Shown here piece by piece: positions 33,884 to 42,512 of a stretch of DNA of 64,000 nt. The notes under the pieces are model-generated. The model saw only the letters and a list, made by a program, of their open reading frames with translations. It did no database searches and was not told where the DNA came from. A program made the translations under genes and the position numbers. Positions within the stretch are counted from its first letter, which is position 1, and each line of letters opens with the position of its first letter. The stretch is from Paenibacillus sp. 481 (GTDB lineage: Bacteria > Bacillota > Bacilli > Paenibacillales > Paenibacillaceae): NCBI RefSeq assembly GCF_021223605.1, contig NZ_CP075175.1:3923501-3987500 (forward strand). Direction: 5' to 3'.

Positions 33884-36577
33884 ATGATGGAAAAAAGAAT
33901 CGTAATTGACGGAAACAGCATCATTTATCGGGCATTTTTTGCAATGCCTCCTTTGACAAATTCGCAAGGTTTGCATACGAACGCAGTGTACGGCTTTACG
34001 ACGATGCTGCTTAAAATAATGGAAGAAGAGCGGCCGACACATTTGCTAGTCGCCTTTGATGCGGGCAAGGAAACGTTCCGCCATAGTGACTACAAAGATT
34101 ACAAGGGCGGTCGCGAAAAAACGCCGCCTGAGCTGTCGGAGCAATTTCCGCTGCTCAAAGACTTGCTTGATGCGCTCGGTGTCGCTCATTTTGAGCTTAG
34201 CGGCTACGAAGCCGATGATATCATCGGGACGTTAACGCGCCAAGCGGACGAGGAAGGCAAGACGATGCAAGTCGTTTCTGGCGACAAAGATATGCTTCAA
34301 TTGGCATCCGACAACGTCACCGTTGTGTTGACCCGCAAAGGGGTTACTGAAATCGAGAAGTACACGCCAGCGACGATTGATGAGAAGTACGGTCTAAAGC
34401 CGCTGCAAATTATTGATCTAAAAGGGCTAATGGGCGATACGTCTGATAACATCCCAGGAGTTCCTGGTATTGGTGAGAAGACCGGGCTCAAGTTGCTGCA
34501 TCAGTTCGGCAGCGTTGAGGGCGTGTTGGACAGCTTGGATCAGTTAAAAGGTAAGCAAAAAGAGAACTTAACGAATCACGCGGATGATGCGCGTTTAAGC
34601 AAGAAGCTGGCGACGATTTTCCGCGAAGTACCGCTGGAGCAATCGTGGGAGCGGATGCAATTCGACGGGATGAAATTAGAGACGGCATTGCCAGCGCTGC
34701 GCAAGCTGGAATTCAAGTCTGTCGTTGATCGCGTGGAGAAACTGGGTGCAGCTGGTAGCGAAGGAGCTGCCGTAACAGGCGTTGATGGTGAGGCAGATGC
34801 GACTCTGTCTAGCGAACAGTTAAACGTTCAGCTGCTGACTTCGGCTAGCCAGTGGGAGGCGCTAAATGAGTCGCTTGAATCAGCCGACACGCTTATTGTC
34901 GAGTCGCGTGGCGATAATCCACACCAAGCGGAGCTTATCGGGGTGTGCGTGGCGACACCGGAGGCGAACTGGTATATAACGAAGGAGCAATTGCTAAGCA
35001 ACGAAGCTGCGGCAGTTCGATCATGGTTAGCCGACGAGAATCGTCTGAAGCACGGCTATGATCTGCACCGTGTTGAGTTGATTTTGCATTGGCATGGTAT
35101 TGTATTTGCGGGGACAAGCTTTGACGTGCAGCTTGCCTCTTACGTGCTAGACCCGAGCGATTCTGCTTCAACGCTGCAATCGATGGCGGTGAAATATGAT
35201 CTGCCGCTCACATCGAGTGATGAGGAAGTGTACGGCAAAGGAGCGAAGTTCCGCGTACCTGAGTTAGAGAAGGTAGCGGATCATGCCGCTCGTCAAGCAG
35301 CGCTTGTACGCCGTTTAGCTCCGTTGATGGAAGCTGACTTGGAGCGGAACGAAATGAATCGTCTATACTATGAGCTGGAACAGCCGCTATCGCGCATCTT
35401 GGCTCAAATGGAGAAGACAGGCATTAAGGTGAACAAGGAGACCCTTCAAGCGTTAGGCAACCAGTTCACCACCGAAATTGATAAAACCGTAACGCGTATT
35501 TATGAATTGGCGGGTACGGAATTTAATATTGGTTCACCTAAGCAACTAGGTGAAGTATTGTTCGATAAGCTCGGTCTGCCTGTTATTAAGAAGACGAAGA
35601 CGGGCTACTCGACAGATGCGGAAGTGTTAGAGAAGCTGGAACCGTATCATGCTGTTATTCCGCTCATCTTGCACTATCGTCAATTAGCTAAGCTGCAATC
35701 CACCTATATTGAGGGCTTGCTGAAAGAGGTACGCGATGAAACGGGCAATGTGCATACGTATTTCCGTCAGACGATCGCCGCGACTGGCCGTCTAAGCAGC
35801 CAGTTCCCGAACTTGCAGAACATTCCAATCCGTTTGGAGGAAGGCCGCAAAATTAGGCAGGCGTTCGTTCCGTCGGAGGAAGGTTGGTCAATTGTCGCAG
35901 CCGACTACTCGCAAATTGAGCTTCGTGTGTTGGCTCATATTTCGGGAGACGAGAAGCTGAAAGAAGCTTTCGTGAAAGATATGGACATTCATACGAAGAC
36001 AGCGATGGACGTATTCGGCGTGCAGCAAGACGATGTAGATAGCAATATGCGCCGTCAGGCGAAAGCGGTCAATTTCGGTATTGTGTACGGTATTAGCGAT
36101 TATGGACTATCGCAGAACTTGAACATTACACGTAAGGAAGCGGCGCAGTTTATTGATCAGTATTTTGCCGTGTTCCAAGGTGTTCGTCAGTGGATGGACG
36201 AAATCGTGAAGCAGGCGCGTCAGGACGGTTATGTGAAGACGCTGTTAGAGCGTCGTCGCTACTTGAATGATATTCATGCTTCGAATTTCAATGTGCGTTC
36301 GTTTGCGGAGCGTACGGCGATGAATACGCCGATTCAAGGTACAGCAGCTGATGTTATTAAGCTGGCGATGGTGCATATGGACAAGCGCTTGCGCGATGAA
36401 GGATTGAGAAGCCGCATGCTCTTACAGGTGCATGATGAATTGGTATTTGAAGTGCCGCAGGATGAGCTGGACAAAATGAAGCAGCTTGTGCCAGAGGTGA
36501 TGGAGCAAGCGTTAGCACTTGATGTTCCATTGCGTGCGGATGTGTCTACAGGAGCGAACTGGTACGAGGCGAAATAA
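33884..36577 (+). CDS. polA: DNA polymerase I
   Basis: Repair and Okazaki-fragment-processing polymerase (897 residues). The 5'-3' exonuclease domain (1-~290) has IVIDGNSIIYRAFFA and YEADDIIGTLTRQA. A middle domain of the 3'-5' exonuclease fold (~305-485) follows, but its first motif reads LIVESRGDN instead of the DxE needed for metal binding and the later Asp motif is also changed, so proofreading is probably absent, as in other Bacillales enzymes. Polymerase motif A (D674 in DYSQIELRVLAHISGD), motif B (RRQAKAVNFGIVYG) and motif C (H850-D851-E) are intact. An Ala/Gly/Ser/Glu-rich insert lies around residues 288-308. GAGGTG precedes the ATG. Confidence 0.97.
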   Translation: MMEKRIVIDGNSIIYRAFFAMPPLTNSQGLHTNAVYGFTTMLLKIMEEERPTHLLVAFDAGKETFRHSDYKDYKGGREKTPPELSEQFPLLKDLLDALGVAHFELSGYEADDIIGTLTRQADEEGKTMQVVSGDKDMLQLASDNVTVVLTRKGVTEIEKYTPATIDEKYGLKPLQIIDLKGLMGDTSDNIPGVPGIGEKTGLKLLHQFGSVEGVLDSLDQLKGKQKENLTNHADDARLSKKLATIFREVPLEQSWERMQFDGMKLETALPALRKLEFKSVVDRVEKLGAAGSEGAAVTGVDGEADATLSSEQLNVQLLTSASQWEALNESLESADTLIVESRGDNPHQAELIGVCVATPEANWYITKEQLLSNEAAAVRSWLADENRLKHGYDLHRVELILHWHGIVFAGTSFDVQLASYVLDPSDSASTLQSMAVKYDLPLTSSDEEVYGKGAKFRVPELEKVADHAARQAALVRRLAPLMEADLERNEMNRLYYELEQPLSRILAQMEKTGIKVNKETLQALGNQFTTEIDKTVTRIYELAGTEFNIGSPKQLGEVLFDKLGLPVIKKTKTGYSTDAEVLEKLEPYHAVIPLILHYRQLAKLQSTYIEGLLKEVRDETGNVHTYFRQTIAATGRLSSQFPNLQNIPIRLEEGRKIRQAFVPSEEGWSIVAADYSQIELRVLAHISGDEKLKEAFVKDMDIHTKTAMDVFGVQQDDVDSNMRRQAKAVNFGIVYGISDYGLSQNLNITRKEAAQFIDQYFAVFQGVRQWMDEIVKQARQDGYVKTLLERRRYLNDIHASNFNVRSFAERTAMNTPIQGTAADVIKLAMVHMDKRLRDEGLRSRMLLQVHDELVFEVPQDELDKMKQLVPEVMEQALALDVPLRADVSTGANWYEAK

Positions 36578-36669
36578 GTAAACTAGGCCGTTCCAGAGTA
36601 CAAGATGTAAGCGTGAGAAGCGGTTGGATGAAAAATAAACCATTTTGGCCGTTTTAGGTCATTTTTCGG

Positions 36670-36675
36670 TATAAT
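36670..36675 (+). promoter_or_regulatory. mutM promoter -10 element
   Basis: TATAAT about 20 bp before the ATG; a possible TTGGCC -35 at 36645 is 19 bp away. The spacing is long, so this is tentative. Confidence 0.45.
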
Positions 36676-36695
36676 GGACAACGGGGTGATTGAAT

Positions 36696-37523
36696 ATGCC
36701 GGAATTACCGGAGGTTGAAACGGTAAAACAAACTTTGAATGCGTTAATTATGGGGAAGCGGATTGAACGAGTGACGGTAACATTGCCTCGTATTATTCAG
36801 CGTCCTTTAGAAATAGAGCAGTTCTGTGTTGCGCTTGCTGGACATACGATACAACAAGTAGAACGACGCGGCAAATTTTTGCGTATTTTGCTAGACGGTC
36901 TTGTCCTTGTGTCTCACTTGCGAATGGAAGGTCGTTACGGCGTCTATGAGGCGAATGAGCCTGTTGAGAAGCATACGCACGTTATTTTCCATTTTGAAGA
37001 CGGCACTGAATTAAGATACAAAGATGTGCGCCAATTCGGCACGATGCACCTGTTCAAATCAGGCGACGATCTGACAATGGCGCCTTTGCATAAGCTAGGT
37101 ATTGAGCCTTTGAGCGAGCAGTTTACGGTCGAGGCGTTCGCCGCAGCGATGCGCAAGCGTCGGAGCGCGATTAAGCCTGTGCTGTTGAATCAACATATTG
37201 TGGTGGGCATTGGTAACATTTATGTGGATGAAGCTTTGTCCCGCGCACATATTCATCCGCTGCGTCCTGCGGACAAGCTGACGGATGAGGAGTATGCTCG
37301 TCTGCATCAAGAAATTGTGCAGACGTTGCAGGAAGCTATCCATGCTGGAGGCTCGTCCATTAAGTCGTATGTAAATGGACAAGGTGAAATGGGCATGTTC
37401 CAGCATCAATTCAAAATGTACGGCCGACAAGGTGAACCATGCCACGATTGTGGCACGATTATTGAAAAGACAGTTGTCGGGGGCCGAGGCACCCACTTTT
37501 GTCCGCGATGCCAGACGGTCTAA
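36696..37523 (+). CDS. mutM: Formamidopyrimidine-DNA glycosylase
   Basis: Removes 8-oxoguanine and formamidopyrimidine from DNA. The start must be ATG 36696, since the conserved N-terminal PELPEVETV places the catalytic Pro directly after Met; the frame open two codons earlier is not used. The helix-two-turn-helix with GIGNIYVDEAL and the C-terminal zinc finger (CHDCGTIIEK...CPRC) are intact. At 275 residues the length is normal. GGGGTG is the RBS. polA-mutM-ytaF-coaE order is the same as in Bacillus. Confidence 0.97.
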   Translation: MPELPEVETVKQTLNALIMGKRIERVTVTLPRIIQRPLEIEQFCVALAGHTIQQVERRGKFLRILLDGLVLVSHLRMEGRYGVYEANEPVEKHTHVIFHFEDGTELRYKDVRQFGTMHLFKSGDDLTMAPLHKLGIEPLSEQFTVEAFAAAMRKRRSAIKPVLLNQHIVVGIGNIYVDEALSRAHIHPLRPADKLTDEEYARLHQEIVQTLQEAIHAGGSSIKSYVNGQGEMGMFQHQFKMYGRQGEPCHDCGTIIEKTVVGGRGTHFCPRCQTV

Positions 37524-37584
37524 AATAAAACAATAGATGCACCCCTCTCCGCACGTGCCCATATGATGTCGTAATTGATGTCAT

Positions 37585-37643
37585 GGGCTTGCGTTCACGA
37601 ACCTGTGAACGAGGCTTAACCCAAGCTGGGTCATATGGCAAGC
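37585..37643 (+). promoter_or_regulatory. Three-way-junction RNA fold in the ytaF leader
   Basis: GCTTGC (37587-37592) can pair with GCAAGC (37638-37643), enclosing two hairpins: CGTTCAC/GTGAACG around GAACCT, and ACCCA/TGGGT around AGC. A further stem GCCCAT.GA/TC.ATGGGC overlaps its 5' side and could compete. It ends about 10 nt before the RBS. It matches no riboswitch I know; hammerhead core bases are absent. Confidence 0.4.
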
Positions 37644-37660
37644 ACACTGAGGGAGGGAGT

Positions 37661-38665
37661 ATGTTGCTCATTCAAGTTGCATCGATGCTGGCTTTAGCTT
37701 TTTCGCTAAGCTTAGACAGCTTCGGAGTAGGAATGACATACGGGCTGCGCAAGCTTCGTATTCCTTGGACTTCTATCGTTATTATTTCGATCTGTTCCGG
37801 CTTGATCATTTTATGTTCCATGCAGGTGGGATTATGGTTTATTCACTTGTTTTCTGCGCAAGCGGCTCGTTGGGTTGGCGGACTTATTTTAATCGTGATC
37901 GGTTGTTTCGCGATGGTTCAGTTTGTTCGATCTTCGCGCTCGGGTGAGCACGAGGAGCCCAACGAAGCGCTGCAGCAGCAACCGGGGAATTTATCCGCGG
38001 CTGGGGCGCTGCAATCGCAAGCGGAGAATTCATCCACGGCTGGAGCGCTGCAACCGCAATCGAGAGACTCATCTGCAACTGAAGCGTTAGTACGAGTATC
38101 TGCTGTGGATGAAGTTGAGCGGGTGGAGCTGGGGCGTGGGGATATCCGTGTGGATGCCCATGCTGTAGTTCATGCCAATGCTAGCGCAAGTGCTGATGCT
38201 AATGTTCATGCTAATGCAACTGCTAATGCAACTGCTAATGCAACTGCTAATGCTCGTGCTAGTGCCAATGCTTATGCTGATCTCTATGCAGGTGTTCGCG
38301 CTAAACAACGAGCCGATGATTACAAGACGATTGCCCGCATTCAATTGAAACGGCTTGGGCTTGTCATTCAAATTTTACGAACGCCTGATGCGGCTGACCT
38401 TGATCGTTCGGGAACGATTAGCGCTTCAGAGGCGGCGTGGCTCGGAATTGCATTGTCCTTAGATGCATTCGGTGCTGGCATTGGTGCAGCGCTGCTCGGC
38501 TTTCCGCCGTTGGCGACTGCGCTCATGATCGCGTTGTTTAGCGGAGCTTTTTTACGGTTAGGCATCCAGATTGGAATGACATGCTCGCATTGGCTGTGGA
38601 TACGGAGAGTCACCTTTTTACCTGGAATATTGTTAATTGGGATGGGCATAGCTAAATTATTATAG
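37661..38665 (+). CDS. ytaF: YtaF-like sporulation membrane protein with repetitive insert
   Basis: Member of the MntP/YtaF family (334 residues). The membrane repeat units LAFSLSLDSFGVGMTYGLRK (N-terminal) and LGIALSLDAFGAGIGAALLG (C-terminal) are typical and carry conserved Asp residues. Just before the second unit is an EF-hand-like loop (D246, D248, S250, E257: DLDRSGTISASE), known in this family. Unusually, residues ~95-215 form a long soluble insert with three 13-residue Ala-Leu-Gln repeats and an Ala-Asn run. The start is ATG 37661 after GAGGGAGG; the frame open to 37583 is leader RNA. A sporulation role is inferred from synteny and family. Confidence 0.88.
   Translation: MLLIQVASMLALAFSLSLDSFGVGMTYGLRKLRIPWTSIVIISICSGLIILCSMQVGLWFIHLFSAQAARWVGGLILIVIGCFAMVQFVRSSRSGEHEEPNEALQQQPGNLSAAGALQSQAENSSTAGALQPQSRDSSATEALVRVSAVDEVERVELGRGDIRVDAHAVVHANASASADANVHANATANATANATANARASANAYADLYAGVRAKQRADDYKTIARIQLKRLGLVIQILRTPDAADLDRSGTISASEAAWLGIALSLDAFGAGIGAALLGFPPLATALMIALFSGAFLRLGIQIGMTCSHWLWIRRVTFLPGILLIGMGIAKLL
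37967..38083 (+). repeat. Three tandem 39-bp repeats inside ytaF
   Basis: Units at 37967-38005, 38006-38044 and 38045-38083, each beginning GCGCTGCA and encoding a 13-residue ALQxQxxxxSxAG unit. The copies have diverged by substitutions while keeping frame. Confidence 0.85.
38210..38254 (+). repeat. 12-bp tandem repeats (Ala-Asn-Ala-Thr) inside ytaF
   Basis: GCTAATGCAACT occurs three times without change (38210-38245), then partially, within a longer region of GCTAATGC-like units (about 38160-38280). The exact copies indicate recent expansion by slippage. Confidence 0.9.
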
Positions 38666-38692
38666 CCAGATGATTGCGGAAGAGGTGAGGGT

Positions 38693-39295
38693 GTGAACAT
38701 CGGATTGACCGGCGGAATTGCTTCGGGAAAAAGTACGGTCTCTCAAATGTTGGTGAGACATGGCGCCTTGCTTGTTGATGCTGATCAGATTGCCAGGGAG
38801 ATCGTTCTTCCTGGCAGTCCTGCATTACAAAAAATAGCGGATCAATTTGGAGCGGACATGCTACTCTCAGATGGCTCGCTGCATCGCAAGCGATTGGGTG
38901 AAATCGTGTTTGCTAATCCAGAACAGCGCAAGTTGCTGGAATCGATCACTCATCCCGCTATTCGTGCGCGTATGATGGCACAGATGAGTCAATATGAGCA
39001 GGAGCATCCCGATAAGCTTGTTGTCGTTGATGTCCCTTTGTTGTTTGAATCGGGCATGGAATCGCTATTTCAAATGGTTATGGTTGTGTACGTCCCGCGG
39101 GATGTTCAATTGCAGCGCTTAATGAACCGAGATTGTAGTAACGAGGAGCAAGCTAGGCAAAGGCTGGCTGCGCAAATGGATATCGAGCTGAAACGTGAGC
39201 GAGCTGACGTTGTCATTGACAACAGTCATAGTTTGGAGGAAACCGAACGGCAAGTGCTGCACTTTTTAACTGAGCAAGGCTGTCTGGGCTTATGA
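38693..39295 (+). CDS. coaE: Dephospho-CoA kinase
   Basis: Last enzyme of coenzyme A synthesis; phosphorylates the 3'-OH of dephospho-CoA. The P-loop GLTGGIASGKST is at residues 4-15, and DADQIAREIV and the VVDVPLLFESG lid and binding region follow. 200 residues is normal. The GTG start has GAGGTGAGG upstream. The stop overlaps the ATG of the next gene by four bases. Confidence 0.96.
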   Translation: MNIGLTGGIASGKSTVSQMLVRHGALLVDADQIAREIVLPGSPALQKIADQFGADMLLSDGSLHRKRLGEIVFANPEQRKLLESITHPAIRARMMAQMSQYEQEHPDKLVVVDVPLLFESGMESLFQMVMVVYVPRDVQLQRLMNRDCSNEEQARQRLAAQMDIELKRERADVVIDNSHSLEETERQVLHFLTEQGCLGL

Positions 39296-39879
39296 TTGAT
39301 CGTTGGATGAGGCTGATGAGAAAAAAGCGGATATTTTTGCTGCTATTTCTCGGCTTTTTGTTTTTATTGTTTTTTCAGTCGCAGTGGTTGGCGCGGTGGA
39401 TGTACCCGATTCATTTTGAAGAGTCCATTCAAAAGGTTGCGGCCACCTACAATCTTGACCCGCTGCTTATTGCAGCTGTCATTCGTGTCGAGACGAATTA
39501 CGAGTTAGGTCGTGAATCGCGAAAAGGAGCCATTGGCATTATGCAACTGATGCCGAACACGGCAACTTGGGCCATGGAGCAGTTGAAGGTGGACAAGCAA
39601 TGGTCTTTAGACCAGCTGAAAAATGAGGCAGAGCCGAGTATTCGGCTTGGTGCTTGGTATTTGAAGTCGTTACATAAACAATTCAAAGGAAATAGGATTG
39701 CAGCGATTGCGGCTTATAATGCGGGCCCTGGAAACGTGTCTAAGTGGCTGAGCAATGGAACGTGGGATGGACAGTATGACACGGCGCAGGACCAAATTCC
39801 GTTTGGTGAAACAAGGCAGTACGTGAAGCGGGTCATTCATTATTATGAAAAGTACAAAAGTATTTATTCGCTGATGTAA
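39292..39879 (+). CDS. Lytic transglycosylase, membrane anchored
   Basis: A 195-residue murein lytic transglycosylase of the SLT (Slt70-type) family. An N-terminal signal-anchor helix (residues 14-33) precedes the catalytic domain, with general acid Glu67 in VIRVETNYE, then GAIGIMQLMPNTATWAM and AAYNAGPGNVSKWL. It cleaves peptidoglycan glycan chains. Four-base overlap with coaE indicates coupling; the coaE-SLT pair recurs in Paenibacillus to my knowledge. Confidence 0.92.
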   Translation: MIDRWMRLMRKKRIFLLLFLGFLFLLFFQSQWLARWMYPIHFEESIQKVAATYNLDPLLIAAVIRVETNYELGRESRKGAIGIMQLMPNTATWAMEQLKVDKQWSLDQLKNEAEPSIRLGAWYLKSLHKQFKGNRIAAIAAYNAGPGNVSKWLSNGTWDGQYDTAQDQIPFGETRQYVKRVIHYYEKYKSIYSLM

Positions 39880-39978
39880 CATGGCTCATTCATGGATGAG
39901 CATGGTTCGATATAAAAAGAAGCATCGGTCAAGATGCCTTGCAGCTATCTTGTACCGACGCCTCTTCGTCAAACTAAA

Positions 39979-40191
39979 TTAGTATTGACCTGCAAGTTGT
40001 TGCTCTGCGATTTGCACGAGACGTTTCGTGATGTAACCACCGATCGAACCGGCATCGCGTGTAGCCAAGTTACCGTAGTAACCGTCTTGAGAAAGGTTGA
40101 TACCTAATTCTTGAGCGATTTCGAATTTCAATTGCTCAAGAGCTCCGGACGCTTGAGGAACGACTAAGTTATTGCTGGAACGGTTGCTCAT
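39979..40191 (-). CDS. Small acid-soluble spore protein, alpha/beta type
   Basis: A 70-residue DNA-binding spore protein that coats and protects spore DNA and is degraded by the GPR protease during germination. It has the cleavage region LKFEIAQELGI and the conserved block NLATRDAGSIGGYITKRLVQIAEQQL. The minus strand carries AAGGAGGTG almost touching ATG 40200, so the in-frame ATG at 40191 is the better start (MSNRSSNN). It confirms that the organism forms endospores. Expression from a SigG promoter is expected, but I could not define one confidently. Confidence 0.95.
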   Translation of the reverse strand: MSNRSSNNLVVPQASGALEQLKFEIAQELGINLSQDGYYGNLATRDAGSIGGYITKRLVQIAEQQLAGQY

Positions 40192-40315
40192 TTCATTCAC
40201 CTCCTTGCGGTTGGTAATTGTATTGTGCGCAATCTGGCGAACTTCATTACAGGTAACGGTTGGGATTTTTAGTTAATTGATGTACATCAGGTGTGAATAG
40301 GATGGAGGAATGGAA

Positions 40316-40795
40316 ATGAAATGTCCTTATTGCGATCATTTTGGGACAAAAGTGTTAGACTCGCGCCCGGCAAACGACAACAAGTCGATTCGTCGCCGTC
40401 GTGAATGTGAGCAGTGTAGCAAACGTTTTACAACGTTTGAAATGGTGGAGGAAACGCCGCTAATCGTCATTAAAAAGGATGGCAGCCGCGAAGAATTTAG
40501 TCGCGAAAAAATGTTGCGCGGATTAATTCGTGCCTGCGAAAAGCGTCCAGTTTCAGTTGAGCGCTTAGAGATGATGGCATCCGAAGTGGAGAAGCAATTG
40601 CGCAACACGGCGCATGCTGAGGTGGAGAGCCGCGTTATTGGCGATTTCGTGATGGAGCAGCTGTATCCGGTGGATGAGGTGGCGTATGTGCGCTTTGCTT
40701 CGGTATATCGTCAATTTAAAGATATTAGCATGTTTATGAAGGAGCTTACGCACCTGCTGTCTAAAAACCCGTTAGGGGATGTGCAGGAGCCGTAG
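40316..40795 (+). CDS. nrdR: Transcriptional repressor NrdR
   Basis: A 159-residue ATP/dATP-sensing repressor of ribonucleotide reductase genes. The N-terminal zinc ribbon has Cys3, Cys6, Cys31 and Cys34. The ATP-cone domain covers residues ~48-138 ([20 protein letters not shown]). GGAGG at about 40304 favours ATG 40316 over the adjacent ATG 40310. In Bacillus the next genes are dnaB and dnaI; here a tRNA and accessory genes follow. Confidence 0.96.
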   Translation: MKCPYCDHFGTKVLDSRPANDNKSIRRRRECEQCSKRFTTFEMVEETPLIVIKKDGSREEFSREKMLRGLIRACEKRPVSVERLEMMASEVEKQLRNTAHAEVESRVIGDFVMEQLYPVDEVAYVRFASVYRQFKDISMFMKELTHLLSKNPLGDVQEP

Positions 40796-40833
40796 GCTTG
40801 GGCTTTAGTTTATTGATTGTGGCGTTTATAATG

Positions 40834-40880
40834 GTGTGTGCTTGTCTTGATTGTAGAGGCATGCGCACACTTTTATTTTT
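40834..40880 (+). terminator. nrdR terminator
   Basis: GTGTGTGC pairs with GCGCACAC (one G-T pair) across a long loop, followed by TTTTATTTTT. The next 150 bp hold only a short run of GCAATGT repeats (about 40883-40905) and the tRNA promoter. Confidence 0.6.
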
Positions 40881-41034
40881 GCGGCAATGTGCAATGTGCA
40901 ATGTGGAGTGACTGTGGGACTGGAGTGGCTGGCGAGGTTAGAGTGCGATTAGAGCGCGAGTTGAGCGGTTAGATGAAAATGATTATGTTGATCTTATGTG
41001 TGATGGATATGGTTATTTCGTTAGATATTGAATA

Positions 41035-41064
41035 TTGACAAAAAAATGCATTCGGTGCTATAAT
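41035..41064 (+). promoter_or_regulatory. tRNA-Ala promoter
   Basis: TTGACA (41035-41040), 18-bp spacer, TATAAT (41059-41064) with TGC just upstream. Near-consensus; typical of stable RNA genes. Confidence 0.85.
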
Positions 41065-41077
41065 TTTTTTACGACAT

Positions 41078-41153
41078 GGGGCCTTAGCTCAGCTGGGAGA
41101 GCGCTTCGCTGGCAGTGAAGAGGTCAGGGGTTCGATCCCCCTAGGTTCCACCA
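41078..41153 (+). tRNA. tRNA-Ala(GGC)
   Basis: A 76-nt cloverleaf beginning GGGGCCT and ending AGGTTCC-A-CCA, with CCA encoded. The D-arm is GCTC...GAGC, the anticodon stem CTTCG/TGAAG holds the loop CTGGCAG with anticodon GGC (alanine), and the T-arm is GGGGTTCGATCCCC-like. All tertiary bases (GTTC) are intact. Its 3' half is partly copied at 58162-58224. Confidence 0.97.
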
Positions 41154-41165
41154 TACTTAATCGTC

Positions 41166-41192
41166 AAAACGGCAGAGATGCCGTTTTTTTTG
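41166..41192 (+). terminator. tRNA-Ala terminator
   Basis: AAAACGGCA/TGCCGTTTT around GAGA, then TTTTTGTTTT. Confidence 0.85.
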
Positions 41193-41443
41193 TTTTCCCA
41201 AATATGAATGAGACTTGATGAATTCAAGGTGGGCTTTTCCGCGACTTCTGCTAAGGTTCTTGTTCCTCTACATCCTGTAGATGGGAATTTGGAACAACCA
41301 TGAAAATCTCCATGTCTACCTTCTCAAAAGACCATTATCGAATTGCAGTAAGGATATGCTTAAAACTCGAAGTTAAAGATAAATGCTATGCAATTTTTAA
41401 ATTTGATGGATTTTGAAAAAGAAATTAAATCCATAAGTTGTAT

Positions 41444-41494
41444 AAAAAAGACTATCTCTTGATCATTTTCGATCATTGAGAGATAGTCTTTTTT
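41444..41494. terminator. Bidirectional terminator hairpin
   Basis: AAAAAAGACTATCTCT pairs perfectly with its complement AGAGATAGTCTTTTTT around an inner GATCA/TGATC-like helix; T-runs occur on both strands. Confidence 0.85.
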
Positions 41495-41556
41495 CTATGA
41501 CAACTTCTCAACATAAGCGCTTTGGCTAGCATTTGACACACTATTAATACTCATAA

Positions 41557-41574
41557 TATACTTTATAAAGTATA
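41557..41574. promoter_or_regulatory. 18-bp perfect palindrome upstream of the iclR-type gene
   Basis: TATACTTTATAAAGTATA, 158 bp before the regulator's ATG. IclR-family proteins bind palindromic operators, so this is a candidate autoregulatory site; it is AT-rich, so chance is not excluded. Confidence 0.4.
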
Positions 41575-41731
41575 GTAAATATATTTTATATATAAATAAT
41601 CCAGAAACATACCAAGGACTTGTATAACTTAACATAGAGAACAATTTCGGTTTCATTATTTGAAACTTAATTCTCTTTTTTTGCAGTATTTTTTTAATAA
41701 AAGTAATATAGGCGAGGACTGAGGTGAAGAG

Positions 41732-42481
41732 ATGGGACAATATGAAGTAGCCACTTTGAAAAAGGGTTTGCAAATACTGGAGTTGATCAAACAACAAGAA
41801 GCACTCACACTTACTGAAATTACAAATACGCTTGATTTGAACAAATCTACGGCATTCCGTTTACTTGCCACATTGGCAGAAATGGATTATGTGTATAAAT
41901 TTCAGAATCAATTTCATTTGAATCACAAGATGTTTTGTGGCCATTTTGAGAGAAGAGCAGATTTTGATTGGGTATCTTTAAAGTCTGTTTATAAGCTGGC
42001 AAAAAAACTTGGGCAAAGTGTGTATATCGGGAAAATGGATGAGACGAATCTTGTGATGACACAAGTATTACATGCCCCTTTTACAGTGCCGGCTCAAGAG
42101 GAGATTGGGAATCGTTCACGTTTACATCAGTCAGCACTTGGCAAGGTCATTTTGGCTAATTTACCACTCAGCACCCAGCAAAAATGGTTGCAAAAGCTAT
42201 CCTTTGTGAAGGCAACTGAAAACACGTTTGAGGATTTGCAGTTATTTATGCATCATTTGAAGGTAATTGAGAAACAGGGCTACGCATTCGACGATGAAGA
42301 ACGAGTCGTGGGTATTCGATGTATTGCAGTGCCGCTTTTTAAGCAAGAACAAGTCATTGCTGCTGTTGCTATTGCTGCACCAAAGGACGCTATTACACGC
42401 GCGAATATGAAGCGGTTCGTTGCACTTCTGACAAAGGGAAGCGAAGCCATTACTCACGAAATACAGTCATTGATTTTATAG
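41732..42481 (+). CDS. IclR-family transcriptional regulator
   Basis: A 249-residue regulator. The N-terminal winged helix (VATLKKGLQILELIKQQEALTLTEI...NKSTAFRLLATLAEM) precedes the IclR effector domain (SRLHQSALGKVILANLP, YAFDDEERVVGIRCIAVPL). The RBS is weak (GAGGTGAAGAG). It is followed in the same direction by an FMN reductase and an old yellow enzyme, its probable targets. Effector unknown; IclR proteins commonly respond to small organic or aromatic acids. Confidence 0.9.
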   Translation: MGQYEVATLKKGLQILELIKQQEALTLTEITNTLDLNKSTAFRLLATLAEMDYVYKFQNQFHLNHKMFCGHFERRADFDWVSLKSVYKLAKKLGQSVYIGKMDETNLVMTQVLHAPFTVPAQEEIGNRSRLHQSALGKVILANLPLSTQQKWLQKLSFVKATENTFEDLQLFMHHLKVIEKQGYAFDDEERVVGIRCIAVPLFKQEQVIAAVAIAAPKDAITRANMKRFVALLTKGSEAITHEIQSLIL

Positions 42482-42512
42482 AATCAATTGGACTAAACCA
42501 GGAGGAAGAAAG

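Larger units (their letters stand above)
41193..41731. other. Intergenic stretch with no supported gene
   Basis: No confident gene. A 38-codon open frame at 41300-41416 starts with ATG but has no RBS and no recognisable product. A long AT-rich hairpin with T-runs on both strands (41444-41494) acts as a bidirectional terminator, although no gene ends there now, suggesting a lost gene. An 18-bp palindrome lies at 41557-41574. This is where core synteny ends. Confidence 0.6.

Noticed and set aside
37585..37660. Hammerhead ribozyme or Mn2+ (yybP-ykoY) riboswitch in the ytaF leader
   Set aside because: The conserved hammerhead core (CTGATGA...GAAA) and the yybP-ykoY loop sequences are absent.
37967..38280. 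CRISPR-like array
   Set aside because: The repeats are in frame within ytaF, have no spacers of constant length, and no cas genes are near.
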